Assembly: GCA_024692715.1 (NCBI GenBank)
Contig: JAILMH010000054.1
Coordinates: forward strand, 1-58,969
Reading direction: 5' to 3'
Length of the DNA stretch: 58,969 nt
Source of the DNA: Lachnospiraceae bacterium
GTDB lineage: Bacteria; Bacillota; Clostridia; Lachnospirales; Lachnospiraceae
Translations under genes and position numbers: made by a program
Shown: positions 43,683-51,695 of the stretch, piece by piece
Numbering within the stretch: position 1 is the stretch's first letter
How the letters are laid out: each line of letters opens with the position of its first letter
Notes under the pieces: generated by a model
Databases searched by the model: none
The model's input: only the letters and a program-made list of their open reading frames with translations
Told to the model about the DNA's origin: nothing

Positions 43683-43784
43683 GGCAGATATATCTCCTTT
43701 ATATTAAAATATAGATTATCATTTAAAAACCGCCCAGGGAGCAGTACCCTGGACGGATATTCCGAATACATTGTATCAAATTAA

Positions 43785-44729
43785 TTAGAATGCTGCAATA
43801 ACAGAACCACTGTAGTTGTCATTTATATAGTCCTTAACTTCCTGTGACTGAAGAGCTGCCTTAAGAGCCTGTGATTTGAGAGTATTCTCATTTCCGGAAT
43901 TAACGACGAGATCATTTATATACTGCTTGCTTGCCTCTGTATCGGCAGATTCAGCAATGAGTGCGTCTGTGGAAGGGTTAAAATCAGCTTCCATAGCGTA
44001 ATTACCGTTGATCACAGCAGCATCAACATCATCGAGTGTTCTTGGAAGGCTTGCTGCTTCCTGCTCGATAAATTCAAAATTGTGAGGATTTTCTGTAATA
44101 TCTGTTGGTGTAAGGAGATCTACAGATTCATCTACAGTCAGAAGACCATTATCAGCAAGAAGCTGAATAGCCCTTGATTCATTGGAACCGTCGTTAGGAA
44201 TCGCAATAGTTGCACCATCCTTAAGCTCATCTATAGATTTAAGGGTTTTGGAGTAAAGTCCCATTGGCTCAAGATGAATACCTGCGATAGAAACAAGTTT
44301 CAGTCCTCGCTGGTTATTTTCTTCTTCCATATAGCGGGTCGTCTGGAAATAATTTGCATCAAGATCACCGCTGTCAACAGCAGTATTTGGCTGTACATAG
44401 TCGTTGAATGCAACTACGTCAACAGTCCAGCCTTTTGCTTCGAGTGCGGGTTTGACTACATTTTCAACAATTTCTTCGTGAGGAACAGGTGTTACTCCGA
44501 TTGAGATTGTTGTGTCATCGCCTTCAGCTTCAGGGATTTCAAGAGATCCTGCCTCGGCAGAAGTATCGGCTTCGGATGAAGCTGTGCCTGCAGTTTCGGA
44601 AGTCTCTTCAGAAGCGGTTGTCTCAGCCGGTGCTGTTGTTGATGCAGTGGAAGCAGATGAACCGCATCCTGCAATAAGTGCTGAAATTACTGTAAGTGAA
44701 AGAACTGCTGAAATGATTTTCTTTTTCAT
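43785..44729 (-). CDS. metQ: Methionine-binding lipoprotein MetQ
   Basis: Substrate-binding lipoprotein of the methionine importer. The 314-residue product has a lipoprotein signal (lipobox IAGC, Cys near residue 22) and a Ser/Thr/Ala/Glu-rich tether of about 45 residues. The MetQ/NlpA domain includes IGVTPVPHEEIVENVVKP, NDYVQPNTAVDSGDLDANYFQ, IAIPNDGSNESRAIQLL and DAAVINGNYAMEA. It is the first gene of the metQNI unit, with a near-consensus promoter on the minus strand at 44813-44841 and a leader of about 77 bases that is too short for an S-box riboswitch. Confidence 0.96.
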   Translation of the reverse strand: MKKKIISAVLSLTVISALIAGCGSSASTASTTAPAETTASEETSETAGTASSEADTSAEAGSLEIPEAEGDDTTISIGVTPVPHEEIVENVVKPALEAKGWTVDVVAFNDYVQPNTAVDSGDLDANYFQTTRYMEEENNQRGLKLVSIAGIHLEPMGLYSKTLKSIDELKDGATIAIPNDGSNESRAIQLLADNGLLTVDESVDLLTPTDITENPHNFEFIEQEAASLPRTLDDVDAAVINGNYAMEADFNPSTDALIAESADTEASKQYINDLVVNSGNENTLKSQALKAALQSQEVKDYINDNYSGSVIAAF

Positions 44730-44798
44730 AGTGTTACTCCTCCGTGCCGGTTTGACCGGTAATTGTAGCTCTTTACTAATTCATAGCTATATGATATG

Positions 44799-44859
44799 AT
44801 TTGTATGAATTGACTATACATTACAAAGAATAGTATGTCAATAAAATAATTTGTATGAA
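44799..44859. repeat. 11-bp direct repeats flanking the metQ promoter
   Basis: ATTTGTATGAA occurs at 44799-44809 and 44849-44859, exactly 50 bases apart, bracketing the metQ promoter. The first copy also forms an inverted repeat (AATTCATA 44778-44785 with TATGAATT 44804-44811). Probable operator. Confidence 0.55.
44813..44841 (-). promoter_or_regulatory. Near-consensus promoter of metQNI
   Basis: On the minus strand, TTGACA (44836-44841), 17 bases, TATAGT (44813-44818). Start near 44806. Confidence 0.88.
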
Positions 44860-44873
44860 CCAGAAAGGGAAAA

Positions 44874-45755
44874 ATGATTAAGTTAAATAATAGCACATTA
44901 ACGCTTCAAAGCGAAGACGGATTAAAGTATTTTATAATAAATAACAATAGTAAAAAAGTCGGACACATTGAAATTACAGATAGCGATCCTTCAAGCCTTT
45001 CATTTGAGATTATCGGTGAGGAAAGAGGAAAACATTATGCTTCAAATGCTGTATACCTTTTAGATTCATTCGCTCATAAAGAGAAACGCATTAAAGTGAT
45101 AAGAGCTGAGATCAGGCCTGAAAATGAAATGGCAAAGCATGTTTTAGAGCACAGCGGATATTATATAGTTGAAAAAAATGATTCACGTGTGTTATATGAG
45201 CATATACAGTCAGAAACAAGAAAAGATGATACCTATGAGCCTGGAGAGGGTAATAAGGTGATCTATCTTGCAGGTGGATGTTTCTGGGGGACAGAAAGGG
45301 CATTTGGAGCGCTCAATGGGGTTGTAGAGACCAAAACCGGGTATGCAAACGGACACATAGATCATCCGACATATGAGGATATAATCAGAAATGAGACAGG
45401 ATTTAAAGAGACTGTAAGGGTAACCTATGATCCAAAGAAAGTAGCTCTTGAAACAATTTTAAAAGCATATTTTCTGGTGACAGATCCTACACAGGCTGAC
45501 GGCCAGGGTGAGGATATAGGGGCGCAGTATCAGAGCGGCATCTACTATAAGTCAGAGGATGATATTGATCCGATCAACAGTTTTATTGAAGAAGAAAAGA
45601 AAAAGTATTCAAACTTCTTTGTTGAGATCAAGCCTATTGAGTGTTTTTATGAGGCAGAAGAGTATCATCAGGATTATCTGACAAAGAATCCTGACGGGTA
45701 TTGTCATATTTCTCTGCTTGATATAAAAAAAATAAAAGATCTAAATACTGTATAA
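44874..45755 (+). CDS. msrA: GNAT acetyltransferase-peptide methionine sulfoxide reductase A fusion
   Basis: A 293-residue two-domain protein. Residues 1-105 look like a small GNAT acetyltransferase (GEERGKHYASNAVYLLDSFA, then IRPENEMAKHVLEHSGYY). Residues 125-293 are MsrA, which repairs oxidised methionine in proteins: YLAGGCFWGTERAFG with the catalytic Cys, TGYANGHIDHPTYEDI, DPTQADGQGEDIGAQYQSGI and the terminal YHQDYLTKNPDGYCH with a second Cys. It is divergent from metQ across 144 bases, so methionine uptake and repair share a control region. A GAAAGGGA site precedes the ATG. The MsrA call is secure; the substrate of the GNAT half is unknown. Confidence 0.9.
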   Translation: MIKLNNSTLTLQSEDGLKYFIINNNSKKVGHIEITDSDPSSLSFEIIGEERGKHYASNAVYLLDSFAHKEKRIKVIRAEIRPENEMAKHVLEHSGYYIVEKNDSRVLYEHIQSETRKDDTYEPGEGNKVIYLAGGCFWGTERAFGALNGVVETKTGYANGHIDHPTYEDIIRNETGFKETVRVTYDPKKVALETILKAYFLVTDPTQADGQGEDIGAQYQSGIYYKSEDDIDPINSFIEEEKKKYSNFFVEIKPIECFYEAEEYHQDYLTKNPDGYCHISLLDIKKIKDLNTV

Positions 45756-45770
45756 ATACGGATTCATCTA

Positions 45771-45799
45771 TTGTATAAGTTTATTATGATAGTTAAAAT
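45771..45799 (+). promoter_or_regulatory. Promoter of the first RpiR-like gene
   Basis: TTGTAT at 45771-45776 and TAAAAT at 45794-45799 with a 17-base spacer. The predicted start (about 45806) falls at the start codon of the gene. Confidence 0.55.
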
Positions 45800-45806
45800 G
45801 TAGAGT

Positions 45807-46595
45807 ATGATTGAAATGATTTATGACCGGTTGTCAGGAATAATTTCTTCCGGGGCAACGGATGATGTTAATTACATACTTGCAAAATACGTTCTGCAGA
45901 ACATAGAGGAAATTCCGGATACGAGCATATATACCCTTGCTAAAAATTGCGGCGTTTCGCCTGCGTCTGTTTCGAGGTTTGTACAAAGATGCGGATTTTC
46001 AAATTTTATTGAATTTAAGAATCGATGTGTAGACGAAGGTTATGCAAGGGAGTTATCTCAGAATTTTCATGCACTTGAGGATATGCCGTTTGCAAAGGGA
46101 TATGATGATGCGGAAAGAAATGCAGATCTTGACGTATTATTTTCAGAGATTCGTTCGGGTATTTCGAAATCTACCCTGGAGCAGGCAGAAGAATTTGCAG
46201 AAGATCTCGTTAAATATGAAGATGTTAGTTTTTATGGAATCTCCTTTGTTCAGGTATTTGCCCAGCATATATCAGGTGAACTTCTGAATCTTGGGAAATA
46301 TTGTGGATTTACCACTGATAAAGATGTGATACTTCGCCAGAATAATGAAAACAGTATGCTTGTAATAGTGAGCATGTTTGGATATAAGCTTCCTCTTGAT
46401 AGTAAGTTTTATAAAGAAATATCAGAAAGATATGATAAGATCTGGCTTATAACGCAGAATCCCAGAGGATTTATTCCGTGCAGTACGATACAGATGAAGC
46501 TTAGTCCGCATAGTACTTCAAATTATATGCTCTGGATGCTTCTTGCGGATGAAATAGTGTATATGTATAAAAGACTGATAATGGATAAAGATTGA
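45807..46595 (+). CDS. MurR/RpiR-family-like regulator (copy 1)
   Basis: A 262-residue protein with an N-terminal HTH_6 domain (IYTLAKNCGVSPASVSRFVQRCGFSNFIEFKNR, residues about 37-70), the RpiR hallmark. The C-terminal part should be a SIS-like domain (DVSFYGISFVQVFAQHISGELLNLGKY and MLVIVSMFGYKLPL), but the usual SIS sugar-phosphate signature is diverged. It is about 55-60% identical by eye to the next gene, so the two arose by tandem duplication. The first ATG coincides with the predicted transcription start; a second ATG three codons on (45816) is also possible. Effector unknown. Confidence 0.82.
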   Translation: MIEMIYDRLSGIISSGATDDVNYILAKYVLQNIEEIPDTSIYTLAKNCGVSPASVSRFVQRCGFSNFIEFKNRCVDEGYARELSQNFHALEDMPFAKGYDDAERNADLDVLFSEIRSGISKSTLEQAEEFAEDLVKYEDVSFYGISFVQVFAQHISGELLNLGKYCGFTTDKDVILRQNNENSMLVIVSMFGYKLPLDSKFYKEISERYDKIWLITQNPRGFIPCSTIQMKLSPHSTSNYMLWMLLADEIVYMYKRLIMDKD

Positions 46596-46600
46596 TTGTG

Positions 46601-46633
46601 ACCTGTACTTCATACCGGAGTACAGGTTTTTTG
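46601..46633 (+). terminator. Terminator between the two RpiR-like genes
   Basis: A 9-bp stem (ACCTGTACT with AGTACAGGT) followed by six T. Confidence 0.82.
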
Positions 46634-46650
46634 TGGAGAAGATCAAAATA

Positions 46651-47466
46651 ATGGTAGATATGTTATATGACAGGCTTTCGAGTCTGATCGGTTCGGGTAA
46701 GAAGGATGATGTAAATTGTATCATAGCGGAATATGTACTTCAGAATATCGAAAAAATGGCAGATATGAGTATATATATGCTGGCTAAGAACTGTGGCGTT
46801 TCCACAGCGACAGTTACAAGGTTTGTGCAAAAATGCGGATATGAAAATTATATTGATTTTAAGGATCAGTGCTATGAGGAGGCAGATACAAGAGTTATTG
46901 CGCAAAATTCGCATCCATTGGAGGAAATGCCTTTTAGGCAGGGGTTTGACGAGATAAATAGAAATAAAGATATGGATATGCTTTTTGCGGAGGTGAAAAA
47001 ATCTATAACAGAGAGTTCACTTGAGCAGGCAAAGAAATTTGCTGAGGAAATTCATGACTACGAAAATGTGGCTTTTTATGGAATTTCTTTTGTACAGATA
47101 GTTGCAGAGCATATAGGAAATGAGTTATTGAATCTTGGTAAATATTGTACATATCTTACAAGGCTTGAAGATGCTCCGGTTCAGGATCGGGAAAAGAGCA
47201 TGCTGGTGATAATAACAATGTTTGGTCTGCAGCTTCCGTTAAGCAGAGAATTTTATCAAAAGGCAGCAGAGAAATATAGTAATATCTGGATAATTACACA
47301 AAATCCCAGAGGCAAGATCCCATGCAAGGTTTTAAAATTCGAATTATGTCAGCATAGTACAGCTAATTATATGGCATGGATGATGATGGCGGATGAAATT
47401 GTATATCTATACAAGGAACATCAGGCACAATTATCTGTTTCAGAAAATGAAACAATAAACAAATAG
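46651..47466 (+). CDS. MurR/RpiR-family-like regulator (copy 2)
   Basis: A 271-residue paralogue of the preceding gene with the same plan: HTH_6 (IYMLAKNCGVSTATVTRFVQKCGYENYIDFKDQ), then the SIS-like region (NVAFYGISFVQIVAEHIGNELLNLGKY, MLVIITMFGLQLPL, WIITQNPRGKIPC). I chose ATG 46651 over the GTG at 46633 because GGAGAAG lies about nine bases upstream and the alignment with copy 1 then starts at the same residue. A terminator separates the copies, so they can be expressed independently. The gene is followed 93 bases later by an esterase lipoprotein, a possible target. Confidence 0.82.
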   Translation: MVDMLYDRLSSLIGSGKKDDVNCIIAEYVLQNIEKMADMSIYMLAKNCGVSTATVTRFVQKCGYENYIDFKDQCYEEADTRVIAQNSHPLEEMPFRQGFDEINRNKDMDMLFAEVKKSITESSLEQAKKFAEEIHDYENVAFYGISFVQIVAEHIGNELLNLGKYCTYLTRLEDAPVQDREKSMLVIITMFGLQLPLSREFYQKAAEKYSNIWIITQNPRGKIPCKVLKFELCQHSTANYMAWMMMADEIVYLYKEHQAQLSVSENETINK

Positions 47467-47559
47467 AAAATAAATGATGATACCATAACACTTGTACAAA
47501 AAATAAAGAATAATGTACACGTTCGATGTATATTATTTACAAATGGAGGATGGTATCAT

Positions 47560-49311
47560 ATGAAAAGGTTTGGTATGAGTATGGTTTCTGCAGTAGTCGT
47601 TGCAGCAATGCTTACAGGATGCGGGGGGACAACAGTAAATTCTGTTGAAAGCTCTTCATCAGCAGTTGAAACAGAGGCTGAAACAACAGAATCCGCTTCA
47701 ACAGCAGGTTCAGAGGAAGCTTCGACAGAGGCTGAGGTTGAAAAGTCATCTGTAAGAAATACAAAGTATGGTGAAGTACAGGGCGCAGTACAGGATGGAG
47801 TTGAAGTTTATTACGGTATCCCTTATGGAAAAGATCCGTCAGGAGAGCTTAGGTGGAAGGCCCCTGAAGATCCGGAAAGCTGGCAGGAAACAAAAGATGT
47901 GAGCCAAAAAGAAGATATGGCTATGCAGCTTGTGACCACAGATGGAGAGTCAAAGGCTGAGGGAACTACAGATTGTCTTAATCTTGATGTTTATACAACA
48001 TCAGATGCAGAGAAAAAACCTGTTATCGTATATGTTCACGGTGGTAATAATCAGACAGGAAATGCGCAGGAGATTCCCGGGTTTGATGTTGTAAAGAATG
48101 ATGATGCTGTATATGTATCTGTTAATTACAGACTTGGTTTCCAGGGCTTTAACTGCCTTCCGGCATTGATCGATGATGAAAATAATACAGGTAACTTTGC
48201 AATGCTCGATCTTGCAAAGTCGCTGCAGTGGGTAAGAGATAATATTGAAAACTTTGGAGGAGATCCTGAAAATGTAACAGTTAGCGGATTCTCAGCCGGA
48301 GGTCGTGATGTTATGGCAATGCTCATCAGCCCGACATTCGAAGGCCTCTTTGATAAAGCAATAGCATACAGCGGCGGTATGACAGTTTCAAATGTTGAAG
48401 ATTCACAGAAGAAGATCGCTGAAATGATGGCACCTCTTGCTGTAGAAGATGGAAAAGCAGAGGATGAAGAATCAGCTGCCGAGTGGCTTCTTCAGGATAC
48501 AGAGGAAGTAAAGGATTATCTGTATTCAATAAGTGAGGAAAGACTTACTTCTATCAGCGTCGGTGCAGGAATCAGAATGAGTGGTTTTCCGCATCTTTAT
48601 GCCGACGATGTTGTGATTCCGAAGGATGGGTTTGATTCAAAATATGTGAATGATGTTCCACTCCTTATGCTTACAGGAAGCAGTGAGTTTACATTCTTTG
48701 GATGCACAGATCCATACTTTGATACACTTAAAGATGATGAAAAGAGTGCAGCAGTAGCATTTACTGATAAATATGGAAGTGATTTCTACAGAATATTCAA
48801 TACTCAGCTCAGTGCAGCGAGAATGGATAAAAACTATAACTCTGACATGTATATTGCACAGATCAACTACGGTGGAAGAGATTCTGCAAGTAAGATAGAT
48901 CTTTTCGGAGCTTTCCATGGAATATTTGTTCCTATGCTTACACATGATAATAATTATGCAGGAATATATGATTTTGAATCTGCAGCCGGATATCAGGATA
49001 TGGCCGTAAAGTTCAATGCATACCTTAAGAACTTTATCAGTACAGGTGATCCAAATGGTGATGGTTCAGAGGCAGAGTGGAAGACCTGGACAGAGGATTC
49101 AAAGAATACCATGGTATTTGATGCAGATGACACTGCAGCAACAGTAGAGTTAAAGGATGTCTATAAGACAAATGAAGATATCATATCAGAAATAGAAAAA
49201 GATGATACAGTGAGCGATGATGTTAAAAATTATATCGTTCAGAATATAATGAATGGCAGATGGTTCAGCGCAGATCTTGATGAACACTTCAATACACCAA
49301 GTCTTTGGTGA
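47560..49311 (+). CDS. Type B carboxylesterase, lipoprotein
   Basis: Surface-anchored alpha/beta hydrolase of the carboxylesterase/lipase type B family, 583 residues. It has a lipoprotein signal (lipobox LTGC, Cys near residue 21), a Ser/Thr/Glu-rich tether to about residue 65, then the catalytic domain. That domain carries the oxyanion segment VYVHGGNNQTGNA, FGGDPENVTVSGFSAGGRDVM with the nucleophile Ser in GFSAGG (usual GESAGG), and the His candidate in FGAFHGIFVPM. The Glu to Phe change next to the nucleophile is unusual. Substrate may be esterified carbohydrate or xenobiotic esters. GGAGG lies at 47545-47549. Two TGTACA boxes lie upstream at 47493 and 47514. Confidence 0.88.
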   Translation: MKRFGMSMVSAVVVAAMLTGCGGTTVNSVESSSSAVETEAETTESASTAGSEEASTEAEVEKSSVRNTKYGEVQGAVQDGVEVYYGIPYGKDPSGELRWKAPEDPESWQETKDVSQKEDMAMQLVTTDGESKAEGTTDCLNLDVYTTSDAEKKPVIVYVHGGNNQTGNAQEIPGFDVVKNDDAVYVSVNYRLGFQGFNCLPALIDDENNTGNFAMLDLAKSLQWVRDNIENFGGDPENVTVSGFSAGGRDVMAMLISPTFEGLFDKAIAYSGGMTVSNVEDSQKKIAEMMAPLAVEDGKAEDEESAAEWLLQDTEEVKDYLYSISEERLTSISVGAGIRMSGFPHLYADDVVIPKDGFDSKYVNDVPLLMLTGSSEFTFFGCTDPYFDTLKDDEKSAAVAFTDKYGSDFYRIFNTQLSAARMDKNYNSDMYIAQINYGGRDSASKIDLFGAFHGIFVPMLTHDNNYAGIYDFESAAGYQDMAVKFNAYLKNFISTGDPNGDGSEAEWKTWTEDSKNTMVFDADDTAATVELKDVYKTNEDIISEIEKDDTVSDDVKNYIVQNIMNGRWFSADLDEHFNTPSLW

Positions 49312-49317
49312 TTATTT

Positions 49318-49352
49318 ATCCCATGCCGATGGTCCGGCATGGGATTTTTTGT
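49318..49352 (+). terminator. Terminator after the carboxylesterase gene
   Basis: A perfect 11-bp stem (ATCCCATGCCG with CGGCATGGGAT) followed by six T. Confidence 0.92.
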
Positions 49353-49427
49353 TTTAAATAGTTGATAGAAATTAAAACAAGGCTATATAATAAAAAGATA
49401 TTTTAATGAAGTAAGGATTTTTAAGTA

Positions 49428-50837
49428 ATGATAATAGCTAAATTAACAAGACCAAATATGCAGTATGATATGAATGCACTTCTTAAATCGTTCTATCCTC
49501 CGGAGGACATAACTATGGAGGATATAATATCAGAAGACGACGATTTTATTGCAGATATATCGCTTGATGGAAAACAGATAGCGTATGTAAAAATGGCTGA
49601 TACCATGGATGAAGATAAGAGCGCATTTAAGAATGAGCTTAGAAGACGGATCTATAGGCAGCTTAAAGCTCTTACGGGAAAAGAACTTCCGTGGGGAATT
49701 CTTAATGGAATCCGCCCTACAAAGCTGGCTGTTAAGGAGCTTGATGAAGGACACAGCGCTAAAGAAGCCGAAGAATTTATGAAGTCAGTCTATCTTGCGA
49801 GTGATGAAAAAGCCGGGCTTGCGGTGAAGATAGCCGAGCGTGAAAGAAAGATCATTTCAGGACTTCATACGAAAAATGGTTATAGCCTTTATATAGGCAT
49901 CCCGTTTTGCCCGACAACATGCCTTTATTGTTCATTTACATCATATCCGATCGGTCAGTGGAAAAATAGAGTAGATGACTACGTTACCTGCCTTACGAAG
50001 GAGATCGATTATATAGCAGAAAACTTCAAAGACAAGGTTTTGGATACGATATATGTAGGTGGAGGGACACCAACGACCCTTGAACCCGATCAGATGGAAA
50101 GACTTTTGACTTATGTGTCAGAAAAACTCGATCTTTCGCATTTACAGGAGCTCACAGTGGAGTCGGGAAGACCTGATTCTATTAATAGAGAAAAATTGAA
50201 AGCTATGAAACGGTGTGGTGTTGACAGAATATCTGTAAATCCACAGACCATGAGTGATAAAACTCTTAAATTTATAGGCCGGCATCATACTGTTGCTCAG
50301 TATATAGAGGCATTTAATACGGCCAGAGAAGAAGGTTTTGAAAACATTAATACGGATATTATTCTCGGACTTCCCGGAGAGACAATAGAGGATGTCGAGC
50401 ATACGATATCAGAAATAGAAAAACTTCGGCCGGATGATCTTACTGTTCATTCACTTGCGATTAAGCGTGCTTCAAGACTTCAGGAATGGATAAGAAAAAA
50501 TGGGCTTGAAGAGGTCAAGGATACTGCAGCTATGATGGATATAGCGGCAGCGGGAGCAGAGCGTATGGGACTTTCGCCATATTATCTCTATAGGCAGAAG
50601 AACATGAGCGGTTCGCTTGAAAACGTTGGATTTGCCTCAGAAGATCATGCAGGTATATATAATGTTGCAATGATGGAAGAAGTGCAGTCAATACTTGCAA
50701 TAGGCGCTGGAACAGTTACAAAGCGTGTAAGCAGCGATGGCAATATAACAAGGTGCGATTGTCATAAAGATGTAGAGCTTTATATGAGTCAGATTGATGA
50801 AATGATAAATAGAAAACGCAAACTTTTTGGTGATTAA
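49428..50837 (+). CDS. hemZ: Coproporphyrinogen dehydrogenase HemZ (radical SAM)
   Basis: Radical SAM enzyme of the HemZ group, annotated as oxygen-independent coproporphyrinogen III oxidase in Firmicutes, though activity for many members is unproven. The 469-residue product has a family-specific N-terminal region of about 150 residues (KELPWGILNGIRPTKLA). The radical SAM cluster motif CPTTCLYCSF (CxxxCxxC) follows near residue 162, then YVGGGTPTTLEPDQM, VESGRPDSINREKL and INTDIILGLPGETIEDVEH. The C-terminal GAGTVTKRVS element is typical of HemZ. No other heme genes are near. The CmpB-like gene starts one base after its stop. Confidence 0.93.
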   Translation: MIIAKLTRPNMQYDMNALLKSFYPPEDITMEDIISEDDDFIADISLDGKQIAYVKMADTMDEDKSAFKNELRRRIYRQLKALTGKELPWGILNGIRPTKLAVKELDEGHSAKEAEEFMKSVYLASDEKAGLAVKIAERERKIISGLHTKNGYSLYIGIPFCPTTCLYCSFTSYPIGQWKNRVDDYVTCLTKEIDYIAENFKDKVLDTIYVGGGTPTTLEPDQMERLLTYVSEKLDLSHLQELTVESGRPDSINREKLKAMKRCGVDRISVNPQTMSDKTLKFIGRHHTVAQYIEAFNTAREEGFENINTDIILGLPGETIEDVEHTISEIEKLRPDDLTVHSLAIKRASRLQEWIRKNGLEEVKDTAAMMDIAAAGAERMGLSPYYLYRQKNMSGSLENVGFASEDHAGIYNVAMMEEVQSILAIGAGTVTKRVSSDGNITRCDCHKDVELYMSQIDEMINRKRKLFGD

Positions 50838-50838
50838 A

Positions 50839-51648
50839 ATGTCAGTATCAGCATTATTTGTAAAATTTATCTTTTTTAGTTTCCTGGGCTGGGTATGGGA
50901 GTCAATATATTGCACGGTAAAAGAAAAAAGATGGGCAGACAGAGGTTTTTTATTCGGGCCTGTATGTCCGATATATGGATTTTGTGTTGTGACAGTTATA
51001 ATATTTTCAAAACTTCTGCCCTGTGTATTTGATCCGTCAGAGCCGGTTTATATACAGTTTCTTATATGTATGTTTGGAAGTGCTGTAGTTGAGTATGTTA
51101 CTTCATGGGGACTGGAAAAAAGATTTTCTGCAAGATGGTGGGATTATAGTGATATGCCGTTAAATATTAACGGTCGCGTATGCCTTCCGGCAAGCGTCAG
51201 CTTTGGAGTTGCCGGAGTGTTGATAATCAGGTATCTTATTCCGGCGATATCAGGTATTGAAGGACATATTTCGAGAGAGATATACGAAGTGTTCAGTATT
51301 GTGTTTGCGGCAATATTAGGTGCGGATATAGCTTTGACAGAGGCAAGCCTCTCAACGCTTCTTAAGACAATAGAAGAGTATAAAAGTGAGTTTAATCTAA
51401 AAGCAGAGGAAACTTATTCGACCATTTCTAAAATGCCGCAGAACATGGAAAAGGTTCTTACCGAAAAACGTGAGGTCATTATAGAAAATACAGAAGACCA
51501 TATGCAAAAAATGGTTAAATATGCGGAACGTATGTCGACGGCTCAGAAACACATTTTGAAAAACATGATTCTGTTTGTTCCGCGTACGGGTAAAGAAAGT
51601 ATTGTGAAGCTCAATCAATTAAGAGATTATATAAAAAGGATGAAATAA
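50839..51648 (+). CDS. CmpB-like membrane protein (PF06541 family)
   Basis: Integral membrane protein of 269 residues with four or more N-terminal helices and the family's conserved start FFSFLGWVWESIYCTVKEKRW, followed by RGFLFGPVCPIYGFC. The family is annotated as a putative ABC-transporter-type membrane protein, but no ATPase is present here, so the function is unknown. The last 85 residues form a charged, probably coiled-coil cytoplasmic region. I chose ATG 50839 (one base after hemZ); a TTG codon four codons upstream lies inside hemZ. No clear ribosome binding site other than TTTTTGG; translation may be coupled to hemZ. Confidence 0.82.
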   Translation: MSVSALFVKFIFFSFLGWVWESIYCTVKEKRWADRGFLFGPVCPIYGFCVVTVIIFSKLLPCVFDPSEPVYIQFLICMFGSAVVEYVTSWGLEKRFSARWWDYSDMPLNINGRVCLPASVSFGVAGVLIIRYLIPAISGIEGHISREIYEVFSIVFAAILGADIALTEASLSTLLKTIEEYKSEFNLKAEETYSTISKMPQNMEKVLTEKREVIIENTEDHMQKMVKYAERMSTAQKHILKNMILFVPRTGKESIVKLNQLRDYIKRMK

Positions 51649-51657
51649 TAGATTAAG

Positions 51658-51687
51658 TCCCTGTCACAAAAAGTGGCAGGGATTTTT
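51658..51687 (+). terminator. Terminator after the CmpB-like gene
   Basis: A perfect 10-bp stem (TCCCTGTCAC with GTGGCAGGGA), five-A loop, followed by T5. It may also serve the convergent MATE gene. Confidence 0.88.
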
Positions 51688-51695
51688 ATAGTTGA

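Noticed and set aside
44730..44873. S-box (SAM) riboswitch upstream of metQ
   Set aside because: The leader is only about 77 bases and lacks the conserved SAM-riboswitch core.
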